DNA from: Nonomuraea zeae
Lineage (GTDB): Bacteria > Actinomycetota > Actinomycetes > Streptosporangiales > Streptosporangiaceae
Length of the DNA stretch: 35,349 bases
Assembly: GCF_005889725.1 (NCBI RefSeq)
Contig: NZ_VCKX01000113.1
Location: forward strand, 1 to 35,349
Direction: 5' to 3'
A program made the translations under genes and the position numbers. The notes below the pieces were generated by a model, which was not told the DNA's origin, did not search any database, and saw only the letters and a program-made list of their open reading frames with translations. Positions 8,821-17,210 of the stretch are shown in pieces; the first letter of the stretch is position 1; each line of letters opens with the position of its first letter.

Positions 8821-9962
8821 TTGTCGATGTCACCCACGACGAAGAACATCGAGCCGAGAATGGCCACCATGTCGGCGACCAGGTGACCGGGCAGCATCTC
8901 GCGCAGCACCTGGATGTTGTTGTAGGAGGCCGAGCGCAGCTTCAGCCGCCACGGGGTCTTGTCGCCCTTGGAGACCAGGTAGTAGCCGTTGATGCCGAGC
9001 GGGTTCTCGGTCCACGCGTACGTGTGGCCCTCCGGCACCTTCAGCACCTTCGGCAGCCGCTGGTTGATCGGCCCCTGCGGCAGCGAGCGCAACCGCTCGA
9101 CGCAGGCGTCGGCCAGGTCGAGCGAGACCTTGAGCTGGTCGAGCAGCACCTCGAACCGGCTGTGGCAGTCGCCCGCGCTCCGGGTGACGACCTTGACGGG
9201 CAGCTCGGGATAGGCGAGGTACGGCTCGTCGCGGCGCAGGTCGAAGTCGACGCCGGAGGCGCGGGCGATGGGGCCGCTGACGCCGTACTGCATGATCTGC
9301 TCGCGGGAGAGCACGCCGACGCCCTTGGTGCGGGCCACGAAGATCTCGTTGTGCAGGATGAGGTTCTCGATGTCGGGCACCCGGCGCCGGGTCTCGGCGA
9401 CCGTCTCTGACACGCGGTCGAGCCAGCCGAGCGGCAGGTCCTCCTTGAGCCCGCCGACCCGGTTGAACATGTAGTGCATGCGCCCGCCGGAGATCTCCTC
9501 CATCACGGCCTGGATGCGCTCGCGCTCGTTGAAGGAGTAGAACAGCGGCGTGATCGCGCCCAGCTCCAGGGGATAGGAGCCGAGGAACATGAGGTGGTTG
9601 AGCACCCGGTTGAGCTCGGCCAGCAGCGTACGGGCCCACACGGCGCGCACCGGCGGCTCCATGCCGAGCAGGCGCTCGGCGGCGAGGACCACGCCCAGCT
9701 CGTTCGCGAACCCCGACAGCCAGTCGTGCCTGTTGGCCAGCATGATGATCTGGCGGTAGTCGCGGACCTCGAACAGCTTCTCGGCGCCTCTGTGCATGTA
9801 GCCGATGATCGGCTCCGCCGTGGCGATGCGCTCGCCGTCGAGCGTGAGCCGCAGTCGCAGGACCCCGTGCGTGGACGGGTGCTGCGGGCCGATGTTGAGG
9901 ATCATGTCCTCGGTGGCCAGCTCTTTCGCGCCGGCGCCGATACCGACCACGCGTTCCGTCAT
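8817..9962 (-). CDS. nuoD2: Solitary NuoD-type protein (NuoD2)
   Basis: A 381-residue homologue of the 49-kDa (NuoD/Nqo4/NDUFS2) subunit of respiratory complex I. It keeps GPQHPSTHGVLR with the quinone-site His (His32), HRGAEKL with Arg58, SFNERERI, VGGLKEDLP, and the C-terminal VADMVAILGSMFFVVGDID. The quinone-pocket Tyr (Tyr87 of Thermus Nqo4) is replaced by Trp81 in NRHDWLS. No other nuo genes lie in the window, and Streptomyces genomes carry a similar extra copy outside the main nuo operon. It is coupled by GTGA to the acyltransferase gene. A function as a standard quinone-reducing subunit is doubtful; an alternative complex or a hydrogenase-like role is open. Confidence 0.87.
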   Translation of the reverse strand: MTERVVGIGAGAKELATEDMILNIGPQHPSTHGVLRLRLTLDGERIATAEPIIGYMHRGAEKLFEVRDYRQIIMLANRHDWLSGFANELGVVLAAERLLGMEPPVRAVWARTLLAELNRVLNHLMFLGSYPLELGAITPLFYSFNERERIQAVMEEISGGRMHYMFNRVGGLKEDLPLGWLDRVSETVAETRRRVPDIENLILHNEIFVARTKGVGVLSREQIMQYGVSGPIARASGVDFDLRRDEPYLAYPELPVKVVTRSAGDCHSRFEVLLDQLKVSLDLADACVERLRSLPQGPINQRLPKVLKVPEGHTYAWTENPLGINGYYLVSKGDKTPWRLKLRSASYNNIQVLREMLPGHLVADMVAILGSMFFVVGDIDK

Positions 9963-10084
9963 ACGGCCATGCTGCCACCCTCCCTGGTGATGATCCAGCG
10001 TGGGGGAGGTTCAAGAAATGGTATGGAAACGCATCCTTAAGTCGGACAAGGGGAGGAATATCGGGAACGGGGGGAGAAATCACC

Positions 10085-10762
10085 ATGAAGAGAGTTGTGT
10101 TTGATATCGCGGCGCTGATCGCTCGGATCGTGACCGGCGTGATCTTCGTGACTCATGGCTGGCAGAAATGGCAGGGTGGCCTCGGCGCCACCTCGCAGGG
10201 GTTCAGGGAAATGGGGATCCCGATGCCCGAGCTGGCCGCCGGGTTCGCGACCGTCGTCGAGACCGTCGGCGGCATCTTCCTCATCCTGGGCTTGCTGGTG
10301 CGGGTCGCGGGGTTCCTGTTGCTGGTCAACATGCTCGGCGCGATCGCGTTCGTGCACGGGGGCAACGGGGTGCTGACCGCGAGCAACGGCTGGGAACTGC
10401 CCGGCGCGCTGGGCGCGCTCAGCTTGCTGTTCCTGGCCCTGGGCGGGGGACGGATCGGGCTGGACAGCATCTTCCGCGCGATATTCCGCAGGCGCTCCGA
10501 ACGCCGTGCGGCCGAGGACGACCTCGCGCCCTACACCCCGCCGGGTCCCCGGGTCGAGCCTTCGAACGTGACCAAGATGCAGCCCGGGCACGCCGGCGGG
10601 CCCATGACGCCCGCGCAGCCCACCGAGCCGGCCGAGCCGCCCGAGGTGCCCAGGCAGCCGTCGGAGCCCAGGTCGAGCAGGCTCAACGACGAGGACATGC
10701 GGGAGATCGACGCCCTCGTCTCCGACGAGCCGCCACAGCACAACAAGCCGCCGAATCGCTGA
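10085..10762 (+). CDS. DoxX family membrane protein
   Basis: A 225-residue protein with a four-helix DoxX-type membrane domain (about residues 1-130) and a long disordered, Pro/Glu-rich cytoplasmic tail (about 140-225). The domain shows the typical opening with RIVTGVIFVTHGWQKW, then GFREMGIPMPELAAGFATVVE, a glycine-rich third segment and ALSLLFLALGGGRIGLD. GGGAGA about ten bases before ATG 10085 is a good ribosome site. Mycobacterial DoxX proteins have been linked to redox and thiol homeostasis; whether that holds here is unknown. It is divergent from nuoD2 across a 122-base gap. Confidence 0.85.
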   Translation: MKRVVFDIAALIARIVTGVIFVTHGWQKWQGGLGATSQGFREMGIPMPELAAGFATVVETVGGIFLILGLLVRVAGFLLLVNMLGAIAFVHGGNGVLTASNGWELPGALGALSLLFLALGGGRIGLDSIFRAIFRRRSERRAAEDDLAPYTPPGPRVEPSNVTKMQPGHAGGPMTPAQPTEPAEPPEVPRQPSEPRSSRLNDEDMREIDALVSDEPPQHNKPPNR

Positions 10763-10823
10763 CCCGGCCACCCGCCGGGGCCGGGCGCGTACCTGAGGGG
10801 TCGATGGCGCGGCCGGCCGTCAC

Positions 10824-10840
10824 GGCCCCTTGCCGGGGCC
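10824..10840. terminator. GC hairpin between convergent genes
   Basis: GGCCCC and GGGGCC pair around TTGCC, just past doxX and directly before the end of the convergent desulfurase gene. There is no U-tract, as is usual in actinobacteria. A second CCCGGCC/GGCCGGG dyad lies at about 10763-10785. Either could end transcription from both sides. Confidence 0.45.
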
Positions 10841-10856
10841 GGTGGTCGCGGGTGGC

Positions 10857-12155
10857 TCAGCCGCGGCGGGAGACCAGGTCCCGCAGGGCTTCGACCAGCC
10901 GGTCCACGTGCTCCTGCGTGGTCCCGATGCCGATCGAGGCCCGGATCGCGGAGGCGGTGTCGTCCTCGCAGCCGCCGTCGGCCGTGCCCAGCAGGTGCCG
11001 GACGAACGGGTGCGCGCAGAACTTCCCGTCCCTGACGCCGATGCCGTACTCGCTGGACAGCGCCTCGGCCACCTCGCGGGCCGAGTAGCCGGCCACGATG
11101 AACGACACGATGCCCACGCGCGGGTGATCATCCCCCCACAGCGACAGCTCGCGCACGCCCTCGACCGAGGCCAGCCCCGACCGCAGCCGCGAGATCAGCC
11201 GCTCCTCCTCCCGGACGAGCTCGCTCCAGCCGGTGGCGGTGAGCGCGTCGCAGGCGGCGGCCAGCGCGATGGCGCCCAGCACGTTCGGGGTGCCCGCCTC
11301 GTGCCGCGGCTCGGGGTCGTCGTGCCACTGAGTGCTCTCCTCGACCGACCGCACCGCGCCGCCGCCCTTGAGGTACGGCTCGCCCTCGGCCAGCCAGTCG
11401 CGGCGGCCCACCAGCACGCCGGCCCCGAACGGCGCGTACAGCTTGTGCCCGGAGAAGGCCACGTAGTCCAGGTCGAGCGCGGTCAGGTTGAGCTGCCGAT
11501 GCGGTACGAGCTGCGCGGCGTCCACCAGGATGCGGGCCCCGTGCCGGTGCGCGATGTGGGCCAGGGCGGCGATGGGCCACAGCTCGCCGGTGACGTTCGA
11601 GGCGGCGGTGACGACCAGCAGCTTCGGCCCGTCGATCCCGGCCAGCGCCTCGTCGGCGGCGCGGACGGCCTCTCCGGGGAAGGCGGGCGGCGCCAGTCGC
11701 ACGGAGGCGGGCCAGGGCAGGAGCGAGGCGTGGTGCTCGGTGTCGAAGACCACGGTGGTGGTGCCCTCGGGCAGGCAGCCGGCCAGGAGGTTCGTGGCGT
11801 CGGTGGTGTTGCGGGTGAAGATCACGGCGTCGTCGGGACGGGCTCCGACGAAGGCCCGGACGGTGTGGCGGGCCTGCTCGTACCTGGCGGTGGTGAGCTG
11901 GGAGGCGTAGCCCGCGCCGCGGTGGACGCTGGAGTAGGCCGGGAGCGCGGCGGCGACGGCGGCGCTGACCGGCTCCAGACAGGGGGCGCTGGCCGCGTAG
12001 TCGAGGTTGGCGTAGCCCACCAGCCGGCCGCCCTTGACCGGCACTTCGAGGTCGGCGCCCAGCACGGCGGGGATCGAGCGGCGGTTCGCGGCGGGCGCGT
12101 TCGCAACGGCCTGGGCGACGGCGGGCGCGGAGTTGAAGATCGTCAGCGTGGACAT
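10857..12155 (-). CDS. SufS-like cysteine desulfurase, class V aminotransferase fold
   Basis: A 432-residue PLP enzyme of the class V fold. The PLP-binding Asp is in VDAAQ (Asp212), the stacking His in FDTEHHAS (about 141-142) and the Schiff-base Lys in FSGHKLYAPFGAG (Lys238). The C-terminal VRDGKFCAHP has Arg375 and Cys380 where SufS desulfurases have the Arg and persulfide-forming Cys. It therefore probably releases sulfur from cysteine or a related thiol compound. The N-terminal 40 residues are a family-specific extension. ATG 12155 has a good ribosome site (GAGGGGA). No suf or isc scaffold genes are adjacent. A SAM-IV riboswitch in the leader ties expression to S-adenosylmethionine, pointing to sulfur amino-acid metabolism. 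Confidence 0.85.
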   Translation of the reverse strand: MSTLTIFNSAPAVAQAVANAPAANRRSIPAVLGADLEVPVKGGRLVGYANLDYAASAPCLEPVSAAVAAALPAYSSVHRGAGYASQLTTARYEQARHTVRAFVGARPDDAVIFTRNTTDATNLLAGCLPEGTTTVVFDTEHHASLLPWPASVRLAPPAFPGEAVRAADEALAGIDGPKLLVVTAASNVTGELWPIAALAHIAHRHGARILVDAAQLVPHRQLNLTALDLDYVAFSGHKLYAPFGAGVLVGRRDWLAEGEPYLKGGGAVRSVEESTQWHDDPEPRHEAGTPNVLGAIALAAACDALTATGWSELVREEERLISRLRSGLASVEGVRELSLWGDDHPRVGIVSFIVAGYSAREVAEALSSEYGIGVRDGKFCAHPFVRHLLGTADGGCEDDTASAIRASIGIGTTQEHVDRLVEALRDLVSRRG

Positions 12156-12195
12156 GGCAAATCCCCTCGGGTCATCGGACCCCTGGAGCAGCCAC

Positions 12196-12313
12196 GGAGC
12201 CCGCGCTTGCCCGCCACACCTCGTGACGGACCAGGTCCTCACCCGGGGCACCCCGCCGCGGACGCGAGGGTTGCCGGCCAGCTAGCCGGGGCTTGTCGCT
12301 GACACTCATGACC
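12196..12313 (-). promoter_or_regulatory. SAM-IV riboswitch
   Basis: Read on the minus strand, the leader holds the SAM-IV consensus blocks in order: GGTCATGAGTG, CAAGCCCCGGCT, GGCCGGCAACCC, GGGGTGCCCCGGGTGA, GACC and finally GGCAAGCGCGGG, the 3' pseudoknot strand. These match known actinobacterial SAM-IV aptamers almost base for base. The aptamer ends about 40 bases before the desulfurase start. The intervening GGGTC-CGAT-GACCC hairpin lies just before the GAGGGG ribosome site, so control is probably at translation initiation, with SAM turning the gene off. Confidence 0.9.
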
Positions 12314-12322
12314 TACGCCAGG

Positions 12323-12351
12323 ACCATACCAAAAGAAACCGGCTCATCACA
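12323..12351 (-). promoter_or_regulatory. Candidate promoter for the SAM-IV leader
   Basis: On the minus strand, TATGGT (12328 to 12323) fits a -10 box. With a 17-base spacer the -35 would be TGTGAT, a poor match. The predicted start (about 12316) falls only a few bases before the riboswitch 5' end, which supports the -10 assignment. Confidence 0.5.
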
Positions 12352-12515
12352 CTGCCGCTCTTATGACCCCGGTCACTGCCGCCGCTGCGGAGGTGCGCCC
12401 CGCGGGCCTCCCGCCGACCGGCGTCCGGCCACGGATCGCGGACCGGCGAACTTATCCGGAGCCTGGCTCGTTGCTACCGGGAAACCGCCGCTCGACATGT
12501 CATGGAGGTGCGCAG

Positions 12516-13279
<764 letters not shown>

Positions 13280-13280
<1 letters not shown>

Positions 13281-14473
13281 TGCGCTTTGATCCTTGGAAT
13301 CCCGATTTTGTGGCTCACCCGTACCGGGTCTACGAAGAGCTGAGGCGTGACGCGCCCGTCAGCTACTTCGAGCCGACGGGCCAGTGGCTCATCTCCCGGC
13401 ACGCCGACGTGAACGCCCTGCTCAGGGACCGCCGCCTGGGCCGGTCCTACCTGCACGTGGCCACGCACGAGGAGTTCGGCAGGGAGCCCGAGCCGGAGTT
13501 CCAGGAGCCGTTCTGGCGGGTGATCAACGCGGGCATGCTCGACGTGGAGCCGCCGGTGCACACCAGGCTGCGCCGGCTGGTCTCCAAGGCGTTCACGCCG
13601 CGCATGGTCGAGTCGCTGCGCCCCCGGGTGCGGGCCATCGCCGGCGGCCTGGTGGAGGCGTACGTGGAGCGGGGCGGCGGCGACCTCATCGCCGAGGTCG
13701 CCGAGCCGCTCCCGGTGACGGTGATCGCGGAGATGCTCGGCATCCCCGAGGCCGACCGTCCGCTGCTGCGGCCCTGGTCGGCCGACATCTGCGGCATGTA
13801 CGAGCTCAACCCCACCCCCGAGGCCCAGCACACCGCCGTACGGGCGGCCTCGGAGTTCGCCGGCTACCTCGCGACGCTGGCCCGCGAGCGCCGCCGCGAC
13901 CCCGGCGACGATCTGATCAGCGCACTGGCCCAGATCGACGAGCTGACCGAGGACGAGCTGGTCGGCACGTGCGTCCTGCTGCTCAACGCCGGCCACGAGG
14001 CCACCGTGAACGTGACGGGCAACGGCTGGTGGTCCCTGTTCAGGAACCCGGCCGAGCTGGCCCGCCTGCGCGAGGACCGCTCGCTGCTCCCCACGGCGGT
14101 CGAGGAGCTGATGCGCTGGGACACGCCGCTGCAGATGTTCGAGCGCTGGGTGCTGGAGGACATCGAGGTGCACGGCGTGCGGATCCCGCGCGGCACGGAG
14201 GTGGCGCTGCTGTTCGGCTCGGCCAACAGGGACGGGACGGTGTTCGAGGACCCGGACCGGCTCGACGTGGGCCGCGCCGACAACCCGCACATCTCCTTCG
14301 GGGCCGGGATCCACTTCTGCCTGGGCGCCCCGCTGGCCCGCATCGAGCTCATCGAGTCGTTCGGCGCGCTCCTGGACCGGACGGCCAAGCTGGAGCTGCG
14401 GCGCGAGCCCGAGTGGAAGCCCGGCTACGTCATCCGGGGCCTGCACTCCCTGGAGCTCAGCGCCACCGCCTGA
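13280..14473 (+). CDS. Cytochrome P450 lacking the I-helix Thr
   Basis: A 397-residue soluble bacterial P450. It has the ExxR motif in EELMRWDTP, the C-helix segment HTRLRRLVSKAFTPRM, and the heme-binding loop FGAGIHFCLG with Cys347 as thiolate ligand. The I-helix reads AGHEATVN, so the usual oxygen-activating Thr (Thr252 of P450cam) is Ala241; EryF (CYP107A1) shows the same change. GTG 13280 overlaps the terC stop (TAGTG), an unusual coupling to a membrane metal-transport-type gene. No ferredoxin or reductase is nearby. The substrate is unknown and no biosynthetic cluster surrounds it. Confidence 0.92.
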
Positions 14474-14483
14474 CCGGGCCCGG

Positions 14484-14548
14484 CGACAGCGGGCTCAGCA
14501 GGTCCGGCTGAGAGCCCCGCGACGGCGGGCTCAGCGGGTCTGGCTGAG
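14484..14548. repeat. Direct repeat copying the 3' end of the methyltransferase gene
   Basis: Two 29-base copies (14484-14512 and 14520-14548, 36-base period) differ at three positions. The right copy contains the last codons and stop of the methyltransferase gene; the left copy lies just beyond it. Each copy contains CTCAGC and GGCTGAG, which can pair, so the unit may act as a terminator between the convergent genes. Confidence 0.7.
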
Positions 14549-15493
14549 CCAGCCGAACCCGCCCAGCCCCGCCGGGTCGATCAGCTCGCCCTCCTCCGAA
14601 GCCCTCGACAGCGCCCGGACATAGCCCCGCGGATCGGCCCTGGCCAGCTCGACCGGAGGGCGGGCTCCGGTGATCCCCAACGCCCTCAGCGCATCACGCT
14701 GTGTGGACAAGGCTGTGGATATCGCACCGGCCCGCCGCCCGGCCTCCGCGCACGCGTCAAGCGCGACATGCGCCGTGATATCGCAGGTCCCATCGGGTAT
14801 GGGGGCAACGACCGCGCCATCGCGGTAACCGGTCAGCGTGCCACAGAGCGGTCGGTTATCCACAGGGTGTGCATAATCCACGGCAATCGCACGGCCCTTG
14901 GCGAGGCGGGCCAGGACCGAGGCCCAGGCCTCGTCGCGAGGCCGGCCGATCTCCGCCCGCGCGCCCACGCGGGGCAGCGGCCACCACCGGTCGAGCCACT
15001 CGCGGTCGGCGGGCCGCAGCGCGCCGCCGAGCCGCTCCCGGCCGGTGCGCGCGTCGACCATGACCAGCCGGGGCCCACCGGCGGTCTGCTCGACCACGTC
15101 GATCGGCACGTTGTCGAGCCACTCGTTGGCGACGGCCAGGCCCGTGATGCCGATGGGCAAGGTCTTGCGCCACTCGATCTCCTCGGGCAGGCCCTCCGGC
15201 CTGGGGGAGAGGTCGACCGCCGTGACGCGCAGCCGCTTGCGCAGGTCGGGCTCGGCGGCGGTGAGCACCCGCGTGACGAGCACGCCCTCGCCCGCGCCGA
15301 TGTCGACCAGGTCGAGCACTTCGGGTGTGCCGAGCTCGGCGTCCACTTCCAGGAGCAACGCCAGGACCGCGTCGGCGAAAGCCGCCGAGGCGCTGACCGA
15401 GGTCCGGAAGTGCCCGGACGGGCGTTCGCGGAGGTAAAAGCCCTCCTCGCCGTACAGCGCTCGTTCCGTTGCGGCGCGCCAGGTGAGCCACAT
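14531..15493 (-). CDS. NDUFAF7/MidA-like SAM-dependent methyltransferase
   Basis: A 320-residue class I methyltransferase of the COG1565 (DUF185) family. Evidence: the N-terminal YLRERPSGHFRTSVSAS block, SAM motif I VDIGAGEG at 63-70, and the family hallmark ANEWLDNVPIDVVE at 122-135 (ANE-x-x-D-x-x-P). Eukaryotic NDUFAF7 dimethylates an arginine of the complex I subunit NDUFS2. A NuoD paralogue with that arginine conserved lies 4.6 kb away, so it is a plausible substrate. The gene stands alone on the minus strand, convergent with the P450 gene and divergent from the chaplin. Substrate and activity are inferred. Confidence 0.82.
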   Translation of the reverse strand: MWLTWRAATERALYGEEGFYLRERPSGHFRTSVSASAAFADAVLALLLEVDAELGTPEVLDLVDIGAGEGVLVTRVLTAAEPDLRKRLRVTAVDLSPRPEGLPEEIEWRKTLPIGITGLAVANEWLDNVPIDVVEQTAGGPRLVMVDARTGRERLGGALRPADREWLDRWWPLPRVGARAEIGRPRDEAWASVLARLAKGRAIAVDYAHPVDNRPLCGTLTGYRDGAVVAPIPDGTCDITAHVALDACAEAGRRAGAISTALSTQRDALRALGITGARPPVELARADPRGYVRALSRASEEGELIDPAGLGGFGWLSQTR

Positions 15494-15685
15494 GCCTGGA
15501 CTATCTCATGACTCCGCGAACGACACGCCCTGTCATTACATGACTACTCTTTGTCGCCAACTTGCGCTAACGTTGACTCATTGTCATCGAGCGACTGCGT
15601 TCTGCCAACCCCCAATTGGCGGAGCTAGTCACTCAAGACCGAGCACCCCGCGGCCGATCGGCCGCTGAACTGAGAGGAGCCCCTC

Positions 15686-15913
15686 ATGCTGAAGAAGACC
15701 CTGGTCATGGCTGGTGCCGTCGCCATGATGTCGCTCGCCACCCCGGCACACGCCGACATCACCAGCGGCAACGGCAGCATTCTGGGCGGCAACCAGGTGC
15801 ACGTCCCGATCGTCGCGCCGATCAACGTCTGCGGCAACGCGATCCCCGTCATCGGCGTCGCGGTCGCCGGCTGCCGGGGCGGCGCCGGGGCCTACGCGCC
15901 CAGCAACCACTGA
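15686..15913 (+). CDS. Short chaplin
   Basis: A 75-residue secreted protein with a signal peptide cleaved after AHA (residues 21-23), leaving one chaplin domain of about 50 residues. The domain shows GNGSILGGNQVHVPIVAPINVCGN and ends GVAVAGC, with Cys49 and Cys63 expected to form a disulfide. There is no LPxTG sorting signal, so it is a short, non-anchored chaplin like ChpE. Chaplins assemble into amyloid surface layers that let aerial hyphae and spores leave water, implying a sporulating filamentous host. GAGAGGAG precedes the ATG. Upstream CGTTGA (15571-15576) resembles the -10 of BldN promoters, but the matching -35 is missing. Confidence 0.9.
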   Translation: MLKKTLVMAGAVAMMSLATPAHADITSGNGSILGGNQVHVPIVAPINVCGNAIPVIGVAVAGCRGGAGAYAPSNH

Positions 15914-15925
15914 AACGCGGAAAGA

Positions 15926-15953
15926 GCCCGGACCGGCGCAGGCCGGCCCGGGC
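15926..15953 (+). terminator. Terminator hairpin after the chaplin gene
   Basis: GCCCGGACCGGC pairs with GCCGGCCCGGGC around GCAG, with one mismatch in 12. It lies 12 bases after the chaplin stop, with no U-tract. Confidence 0.7.
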
Positions 15954-16016
15954 CCGGACCCGGCAGGTCAGTCGGCGTTGACCGCCGGCGCACCTCCAAG
16001 GGGTCGCATCCGCTGC

Positions 16017-16047
16017 GGGCGTCGGGTCCTGTCAGGACTCGGCGCCC
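16017..16047. other. Very stable 15-bp hairpin
   Basis: The arms GGGCGTCGGGTCCTG and CAGGACTCGGCGCCC pair at all 15 positions (two G-U), flanking a single T. It lies in the 384-base gap 15914-16297, which holds no gene I can support. It could be a second terminator or the 5' domain of a small RNA ending at the next hairpin. Confidence 0.55.
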
Positions 16048-16081
16048 GTTGCCATGTGATGAACCCCTCTCCTCATCTCTT

Positions 16082-16121
16082 ACGACAGGGGGTGCATGGT
16101 TTGAATGCCCCTGTCGTTTTT
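16082..16121 (+). terminator. Intrinsic terminator with U-tract
   Basis: ACGACAGGGG (16082-16091) and CCCCTGTCGT (16108-16117) form a perfect 10-bp stem followed by TTTT. A canonical U-tract terminator is uncommon in such high-GC DNA. No gene ends close upstream, which suggests an untranslated transcript in about 15960-16121. Confidence 0.75.
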
Positions 16122-16297
16122 GTCGTAACTCAACACCAGGCAAAACAGCGGTCACGCTGGTGTGACTGCGGCTGCGGCCTACCGTAGGTGCGCACCCCAC
16201 TACCTGTGGTGGACTGCTGGAGTGGCCTGCCGTGCGCAGCCCCGCGAGGCCGTTACGCTGGTCGGCAGTGCCATCAGGTCGACAGGGGTGTGACGTC

Positions 16298-17188
16298 ATG
16301 GACGCAGGTGATCGCCCGGCACGGCTGACTGTCGGCGTGCTCGGGTCGGGGAAGGTCGGCTCCGCACTCGGCGCAGCGCTGGCGCAGGCGGGGCATCGGG
16401 TCGTCGCGGCGAGCGGCGTGTCGGACAACTCACAGCGCTGGGCCGCGGACCGGCTCGGCGTGACGCCGTCGCGGCCGGACGAGGTGGTGGCCGCCGCCCA
16501 GCTCATCCTGCTGACGGTGCCGGACGACGCGCTGCCCGATCTGGTCAACGGGCTGGCCACCACGGGGGCCGACCTCAACGGCAAGCTGCTGGTGCACACC
16601 AGCGGCGCCTACGGGCTGTCCGTCCTGGACCCGGCGGCCAAGGCGGGCGCGCTGCCGCTGGCGCTGCACCCGGTGATGACGTTCACCGGCAGGGACGACG
16701 ACCTCAACAAGCTCACCGGCATCTCCTACGGGGTCACCGCGCCCGACGTGCTGCGCCCCATCGCCGAGGCCCTGGTGATCGAGATGGGCGGCGAGCCGGT
16801 CTGGATCGCCGACGCCGACCGCGCGCTCTATCACGCGGCCCTGGCCGGGGCGGCCAACCACATGGTCACGCTCATCGCGGAGTCGTCCGACCTGCTGGAG
16901 CGCATCGGCGTGGAGCACCCGGGGCGCATGCTGGGGCCGCTGCTCGGCGCCGCGCTCGACAACGTGCTGCGGCTCGGCATCGCCGGCCTCACCGGCCCGG
17001 TGGTCCGCGGTGACGCGGGCACCGTGCGCAAACATGTGGACGCCCTCATCCTGGCGGCTCCCGAGGCGGCCGACGCCTACATCGCGCTCGCCAGGCTCAC
17101 GGCCGACCGGGCGCTGGCGGCCGGGCTGCTCAAGCCGGAGGAGGCGGAGCGGCTGCTCGACGCGCTGGGGGGCAATATATGGACCTGA
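16298..17188 (+). CDS. Rossmann/DUF2520 protein next to panC
   Basis: A 296-residue protein with an N-terminal NAD(P)-binding Rossmann domain (VGVLGSGKVGSALGAALAQAGH, then LTVPDDALPDLV and HTSGAYG) and a C-terminal helical DUF2520 domain (YHAALAGAANHMVTLIAES, LGIAGLTGPVVRGDAGTV). The layout resembles ketopantoate and 6-phosphogluconate-type reductases. It sits 22 bases before panC, as in many actinomycetes. That makes ketopantoate reductase (the PanE step) a reasonable guess, as no other panE appears here. Direct evidence is lacking. ATG 16298 follows AGGGG at a suitable distance. Confidence 0.83.
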   Translation: MDAGDRPARLTVGVLGSGKVGSALGAALAQAGHRVVAASGVSDNSQRWAADRLGVTPSRPDEVVAAAQLILLTVPDDALPDLVNGLATTGADLNGKLLVHTSGAYGLSVLDPAAKAGALPLALHPVMTFTGRDDDLNKLTGISYGVTAPDVLRPIAEALVIEMGGEPVWIADADRALYHAALAGAANHMVTLIAESSDLLERIGVEHPGRMLGPLLGAALDNVLRLGIAGLTGPVVRGDAGTVRKHVDALILAAPEAADAYIALARLTADRALAAGLLKPEEAERLLDALGGNIWT

Positions 17189-17210
17189 CCGTCGCGTTCG
17201 GAGGGCTGTT

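Noticed and set aside
12363..12515. Manganese (yybP-ykoY) riboswitch before terC
   Set aside because: The gene family fits, but the conserved loops were not found in the leader.
15571..15576. BldN-type promoter for the chaplin gene
   Set aside because: Only the -10-like CGTTGA is present; no CGTAAC-like -35 at 16-17 bases upstream.
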